From positions 310,001 to 374,000 of the forward strand of contig CAWIOK010000005.1 of the NCBI GenBank assembly GCA_963837655.1: DNA of 64,000 nucleotides. The letters are read 5' to 3'. How positions within the stretch are numbered: position 1 is the stretch's first letter; every line of letters starts with the position of its first letter. The notes below the pieces were generated by a model that was not told where the DNA came from, made no database searches, and saw only the letters and a list, made by a program, of their open reading frames with translations. This document shows positions 60,560 through 64,000 of the stretch, one piece after another. The translations under genes were made by a program, and so were the position numbers. This DNA comes from CAVVSD01 sp963837655. Its GTDB lineage: Bacteria > Actinomycetota > Thermoleophilia > Solirubrobacterales > Solirubrobacteraceae.

Positions 60560-61117
60560 CTAGGTGTAGTTCCAGCCCAGCAGCGCCCGCACCCTGCGCT
60601 GCTGGCCCAGCACGCAGATCGCCGCGGTGCCCAGCCACAGGCGGGCGCCGAAGGCGGGAGGCTGCTCGATCCAGCGGGCACCGAGCACCCGCAGCAGGTG
60701 CCCGTGGGCGACGAGGCACACGTCGCCGTCGGCGGCGACCGCTCGCGCGATCACGCGGTCGGCCCGCGCGGCGACGTCGTCCGGCGACTCACCCTGCGGA
60801 ACGCCCTGGCTCCAGAGGTCCCAGTCGGGGCGATCGACGCGGATCTCCTTCGTCGTGAGGCCCTCGTAGGCGCCGTAGTCCCACTCCATGAGGTCGTCGT
60901 CGAACTCGGGATGCAGCCCCGCGATCTCCGCCGTCTCCCTGGCGCGGATCAGCGGGCTGCTGAGCACGAGCGCGAACGACCGGCCTCCAAGCCGCTCCGC
61001 GGCCTTCCTCGCGTGCTCGCGGCCCTCGTCGGTCAGGGGGATGTCGGTGCGGCCGGTGTGCTTGCCCGCCTTGGACCACTCGGTCTCGGCGTGCCGCAGC
61101 AGGACGATCTCAGGCAT
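60560..61117 (-). CDS. Histidine phosphatase superfamily protein
   Basis: A 185-residue protein. The catalytic RHG-type motif LLRHAETEWS has Arg8 and nucleophile His9; RTDIPLTDEGREHARKAAER, SPLIRARETAEIAG and the acidic MEWDYGAYEGLT follow; the second catalytic His is in CLVAHGHLLRVLGARWI. Such enzymes dephosphorylate sugar phosphates, phosphoglycerate or other small molecules; the small-molecule-acid pocket is not identifiable. Its start overlaps the 3' end of the 6-phosphogluconolactonase gene by 8 bp, so it is the last gene of the pentose-phosphate/glucan operon. Confidence 0.88.
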   Translation of the reverse strand: MPEIVLLRHAETEWSKAGKHTGRTDIPLTDEGREHARKAAERLGGRSFALVLSSPLIRARETAEIAGLHPEFDDDLMEWDYGAYEGLTTKEIRVDRPDWDLWSQGVPQGESPDDVAARADRVIARAVAADGDVCLVAHGHLLRVLGARWIEQPPAFGARLWLGTAAICVLGQQRRVRALLGWNYT

Positions 61118-61811
61118 TGGACGCCTCCGGATCGCAGACGATCTCGTCCAGCCCGTCGCCGAGCCGGCCCGATGGGATGGACGGGTCCCCGGCCCGGACC
61201 TTGGCCAGCGCGTCCGCCTTCTCCGCGCCGGTGACCAGCAGCAGCGTGAACCGCGCGCGGCGCAGCACCGGCATGGTCAGGGAGATGCGGTCCGGCGGCG
61301 GCTTGGGGCTGTTGCGCACGCCGATGACCGGGGCGGCCTCGGACGCCGCCTCGGGGTGACCCGGGAACAGCGATGCGGTGTGCCCGTCGGGACCCATGCC
61401 GAGAAGGATCATGTCGAACATCGGCCGCTCGCCCATCGCCCGGACGATGTCACACCCGTACAACCAGGCCGCGTCCTCGGGGCCGAGCTCACCGCGGACG
61501 TGGTGCATATGCGGCCCCGCCTCGGCGCGCAACCGGTCCAGCAGCGTCTCCTTGAGCATGCGCGTGTTGGACTCGGGGTCGTCCTCGGAGACGCAGCGCT
61601 CATCGGCCAGCCAGAGGTGCACCTGGTCCCAGCTGCCCTGCATCTCGGCCAGCAGCTCGTACGCGCGGCGCGGGGTGGAGCCGCCGGACAGCGCGATGTG
61701 CACGTCGACCGATCGCGCCCTGGCGTCGTTGATGTGGTTGGCCATCACGTCCGCCGCCCGGCGGGCGACGGCCTCGTCGTCGGGTGCAACGGTCACGACC
61801 GGTCTCGTCAC
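61110..61811 (-). CDS. pgl: 6-phosphogluconolactonase
   Basis: A 233-residue SugE/NagB-like protein of normal Pgl length. HIALSGGSTPRRAYELLAEM is the family's first signature; VHLWLADERCVSEDDPESNT and ILLGMGPDGHTASLFPGHPE (catalytic His in DGHTASLFPG) are the second and third. It hydrolyses 6-phosphogluconolactone to 6-phosphogluconate in the oxidative pentose phosphate pathway. The GTG start overlaps the GH15 gene stop (GTGA). Together with the OpcA-like gene at the window edge it marks a zwf-opcA-pgl type region, with GH15 inserted between. Confidence 0.93.
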   Translation of the reverse strand: MTRPVVTVAPDDEAVARRAADVMANHINDARARSVDVHIALSGGSTPRRAYELLAEMQGSWDQVHLWLADERCVSEDDPESNTRMLKETLLDRLRAEAGPHMHHVRGELGPEDAAWLYGCDIVRAMGERPMFDMILLGMGPDGHTASLFPGHPEAASEAAPVIGVRNSPKPPPDRISLTMPVLRRARFTLLLVTGAEKADALAKVRAGDPSIPSGRLGDGLDEIVCDPEASNA

Positions 61812-63745
61812 GACGCCTCCTCCGCAGCTGTTCCGGGATCCTGCAGGACCGTGAGGGGAGCCTGGTTGGCCGCCAGCTCGGAGTCGGCCCGGATGACGTG
61901 CATCACCGCGTTGATGAGCGCGAGATGCGTGAACGCCTGCGGGAAGTTCCCGAGATGGCGCCCGGACCGCGGGTCGATCTCCTCCGCGTACAGCAGCAGG
62001 GGGCTCGCGAAGCTCAGCATCCGCTCGCACAGCTCCCGCGCGAGTGACGACTCCCCGATCTCGGCCAGCGCGCTGACGAGCCAGAACGAGCAGATCGCGA
62101 AGGTGCCCTCCTCGCCGGCCAGGCCGTCGTCGGTCTCCTCGACCTTGTAGCGCAGGACGAGCCCGTCGACCGTGAGCTCGTCCGCGATCGCCATGACCGT
62201 CGCGCGGACGCGCGGGTCCTCGGGCGGCAGGAACCGCACGAGGGGCAGCAGGAGCAGCGACGCATCGAGTGCATCGGTCTCGTAGTGCTGCACGAAGACG
62301 CCGCGCTCGTCGAGGCCGTGCTCGAGCACGTCGGCGTGGATCTCGTCCGCGACCGCCTGCCAGCGCTCGGCCTGCTCGGGCTCGTTGCGCATGCGGGCCA
62401 GGCGCGCCCCGCGGTCGCAGGCGACCCAGCACATGACCTTCGAGGAGGTGAAGTGCTTGGGCTCGCCGCGCACCTCCCAGATCCCGCGGTCCGGCTCGCG
62501 CCAGTGCGTGATCGCCTTCTCGACCTGCTTGGACAGGATCGGCCAGAAGCGGTCGGGCAGGCCGTCGCGCGACTTCGTGTGGAGGTAGAACGAGTCGAGG
62601 ATCGTCCCCCACACGTCGTGCTGGCGGTGCGAGTAGGCGCCGTTGCCGATGCGGACGGGCTTGGCGCCCTCGTAGCCGTCGAGGTGGTCGAGCAGCGCCT
62701 CCTCGAGCAGCCGCTCGCCCCCGATGCCGTACATGATCTGGAGGTCGTGCTCGCCGCCCGCGACGTCGGCGATGAAGTAGAAGAAGTCGTTGGCCTCCCA
62801 GTCGAAGCCGAGCGTGTAGAGCCCCCAGAGCATGAACGTGGAGTCGCGGATCCACGAGTAGCGGTAGTCCCAGTTGCGCTCGCCGCGCGGGGTCTCGGGC
62901 AGCGAGGTCGTGGCCGCGGCGACCATCGCGCCGGTCGGCGAGTACGACAGCCCCTTGAGGGTCAGCGCGGAGCGCTGCAGGAACGGCCGCCACGGGTGAT
63001 CGGGGAAGTCGCCGTGCGCGAGCCACTCGTGCCAGTAGTCCGCGGTGCGCACCAGCCGCTGGTAGGCCTCGTCGTAGGTCTGCGGCGCGCGGGCGTTGTT
63101 CCAGGTCAGCGCGCAGTAGGCGGTGTCCCCGTCGCGCATCGTGCGCCGGGCGCGGGCGCGCGACGCCTCGAAGCCGAGGTTGAGGTCGGTCGTGAGGACG
63201 ATCTCGACCTCGCCGCCCTCGGACGTCGCCCTGGCCGCGTTGTAGCCCGTGTCGGTGTAGTCCCAGGTGACCTGCTGGGTGCCGTAGCCGAGGACGGGCT
63301 CGCACTCGAGATGCATCTCCACGGTCCCGTTCACGCACCGCATCGTCCGGAGCAGGACATGCTCGGCGTCGTAGTCGGTGGGGGAGCGGCGGTGGGTCTT
63401 GGAGCGCTCCTGCGTGTGGCGCCACGGGCCGATGAGCAGCACGTCGCGGACGATGATCCACCCGGTCTTGGTGCCCCAGGTCGTCTCGAGGACGTTCGTG
63501 CCCGGGATGTAGCGACGGCCGTTGGGGACCTTGTGGTCCAGCGGCGCGAGCAGGAAGCCGCCGGCCTCGCGGTCGAGCATCGCGCCGAAGACGCTCGCGC
63601 CGTCGAAGCGCGGGAGGCACATCCACTCGATGTTGCCGCTGGGCGCGACGAGGGCACAGGTCTCGCAGTCCGACAGGAACGCGTAGTCCGCGATCGGGGG
63701 AAAGGGCGAGCCGCCCTGCATCACGTCGCCGACGATCTGCCTCAT
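61808..63745 (-). CDS. GH15-family glucan/trehalose hydrolase (glucoamylase-like)
   Basis: A 645-residue protein. The N-terminal super-sandwich domain starts IADYAFLSDCETCALVAPSG, with NIEWMCLPRFDGASVFGAML following; the (alpha/alpha)6 barrel includes RNWDYRYSWIRDSTFMLWGL, the signature acid/base region of GH15, later EPDRGIWEVRGEPKHFTSSK and MCWVACDRGARLAR, and the C-terminal catalytic Glu region EEGTFAICSFWLVSALAEIG. This cytoplasmic type (no signal peptide) acts on trehalose or alpha-glucans in actinobacteria. It frees glucose that would feed the oxidative pentose phosphate genes around it. ATG 63745 has a GAGGGAGCT ribosome site and overlaps the upstream stop. Confidence 0.9.
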   Translation of the reverse strand: MRQIVGDVMQGGSPFPPIADYAFLSDCETCALVAPSGNIEWMCLPRFDGASVFGAMLDREAGGFLLAPLDHKVPNGRRYIPGTNVLETTWGTKTGWIIVRDVLLIGPWRHTQERSKTHRRSPTDYDAEHVLLRTMRCVNGTVEMHLECEPVLGYGTQQVTWDYTDTGYNAARATSEGGEVEIVLTTDLNLGFEASRARARRTMRDGDTAYCALTWNNARAPQTYDEAYQRLVRTADYWHEWLAHGDFPDHPWRPFLQRSALTLKGLSYSPTGAMVAAATTSLPETPRGERNWDYRYSWIRDSTFMLWGLYTLGFDWEANDFFYFIADVAGGEHDLQIMYGIGGERLLEEALLDHLDGYEGAKPVRIGNGAYSHRQHDVWGTILDSFYLHTKSRDGLPDRFWPILSKQVEKAITHWREPDRGIWEVRGEPKHFTSSKVMCWVACDRGARLARMRNEPEQAERWQAVADEIHADVLEHGLDERGVFVQHYETDALDASLLLLPLVRFLPPEDPRVRATVMAIADELTVDGLVLRYKVEETDDGLAGEEGTFAICSFWLVSALAEIGESSLARELCERMLSFASPLLLYAEEIDPRSGRHLGNFPQAFTHLALINAVMHVIRADSELAANQAPLTVLQDPGTAAEEAS

Positions 63746-64000
63746 GCCAGCTCCCTCGCTGCCCTCAATGCTTCGTTGTAGGTGGGATCCCGCACGAGCG
63801 CCTGCCGCAGCCCCTCGCCCAGGATCCCGGGTTCGCCGCGCGAGGCCCCCAGGACGGTCCATGTTCGGTGCGTGCCGTCGCGCTCGGTCCGCCGTGCGGT
63901 GAGCCCGCCGGTGCCTCGCTCGAGCGAGAGCGCGGTGCCCGCAGCCGTGGTGATCTCGATCCCGGCAAGCCCAGGGACGCTCATCTGGGCGGTCGGATCG
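63742..64000 (-). CDS. Probable OpcA-like glucose-6-phosphate dehydrogenase assembly protein, C-terminal fragment
   Basis: The frame runs in from beyond the right edge and ends at 63742. The visible 85 residues read DPTAQMSVPGLAGIEITTAA, then ALSLERGTGGLTARRTERDG and end QALVRDPTYNEALRAARELA. The beta-rich stretch with an Arg/Thr-rich turn and the closing acidic-Pro-x-Tyr-x-EAL element match the C-terminus of OpcA, which assembles and activates glucose-6-phosphate dehydrogenase. ATG 63984 is probably internal. Context with pgl and GH15 supports this, but only the tail is seen. Confidence 0.55.
   Translation of the reverse strand, partial: DPTAQMSVPGLAGIEITTAAGTALSLERGTGGLTARRTERDGTHRTWTVLGASRGEPGILGEGLRQALVRDPTYNEALRAARELA

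Overview
The window looks like chromosomal DNA of a very GC-rich actinobacterium. GTG starts and ATGA/GTGA stop-start overlaps are frequent, and long spurious antisense ORFs run opposite most genes. Ergothioneine genes, a split polyhydroxyalkanoate (PHA) synthase, an OpcA-like protein and the general gene style fit Thermoleophilia (Solirubrobacterales-like). That placement is inference from gene content; no rRNA or other marker gene lies in the window. I saw no tRNA, rRNA or CRISPR array.

Layout. 1-10.1 kb is a surface-glycan cluster: five glycosyltransferases (one cut by the window edge), two hexapeptide acyltransferases, a Wzx-type flippase, a pyruvyltransferase, a methyltransferase and a secreted protein of unknown function. 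The flippase, pyruvyltransferase and methyltransferase carry single-base frameshifts. 10.3-18.7 kb holds a cold-shock gene convergent with a 21-residue hydrophobic micro-ORF, a rhodanese, two secreted serine proteases (S8 and S1), a TetR regulator followed by a sugar-lactone oxidase, a 3-hydroxybutyrate dehydrogenase-like SDR, a second copy of the secreted family and a DAPG-hydrolase-like protein. 18.3-21.0 kb is the PHA locus: XRE regulator, PhaR/PhaE-like subunit, phaC, phaB. A thiolase at 28.4 kb and a phasin-like helix protein at 60.3 kb may belong to the same physiology.

21.0-28.1 kb is an aromatic-catabolism operon (FAD hydroxylase, ferredoxin-type reductase, VOC ring-cleavage dioxygenase, maleylacetate reductase, YciI protein, two MetE-like proteins) under a TetR regulator with two matching 9-1-9 palindromes. 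Its distal end is badly damaged: an alpha/beta hydrolase and one MetE-like gene have lost their middles, the hydroxylase lacks an N-terminal segment, and frameshifts break the reductase and the hydroxylase C-terminus. 28.4-33.0 kb carries acyl-CoA metabolism (thiolase, acyl-CoA ligase, enoyl-CoA hydratase) and a PLP amino-acid lyase/racemase. 33.0-38.3 kb has a GAF histidine kinase divergent from an ABC exporter that is fused in operon with a second NarL-type two-component system.

38.3-49 kb: tandem secreted Vgb/NHL-type propellers, an acyl-CoA dehydrogenase, a membrane-anchored zincin, an IS110-family element, two GNATs, a VOC protein, an LPG-synthase-like membrane protein, and egtD/egtB (a short EgtB). 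49-60.6 kb: MMPL transporter, MetE-like enzyme, ArsB/SLC13 permease, universal stress protein, a LAL-type LuxR regulator, a methyltransferase, an alpha/beta hydrolase-glycosyltransferase fusion and the phasin-like protein. 60.6-64 kb: phosphatase, 6-phosphogluconolactonase, GH15 glucan hydrolase and the C-terminus of an OpcA-like protein, a route from stored glucan or trehalose into the oxidative pentose phosphate pathway.

I did not find a wholly new defence or mobile system. The observations most worth checking are the hydrolase-glycosyltransferase fusion, the MetE-like pair inside the aromatic operon, the shortened EgtB, the micro-ORF opposite cspA, the paired TetR operators, and the clustered indels and deletions, which may be sequence errors or true gene decay.
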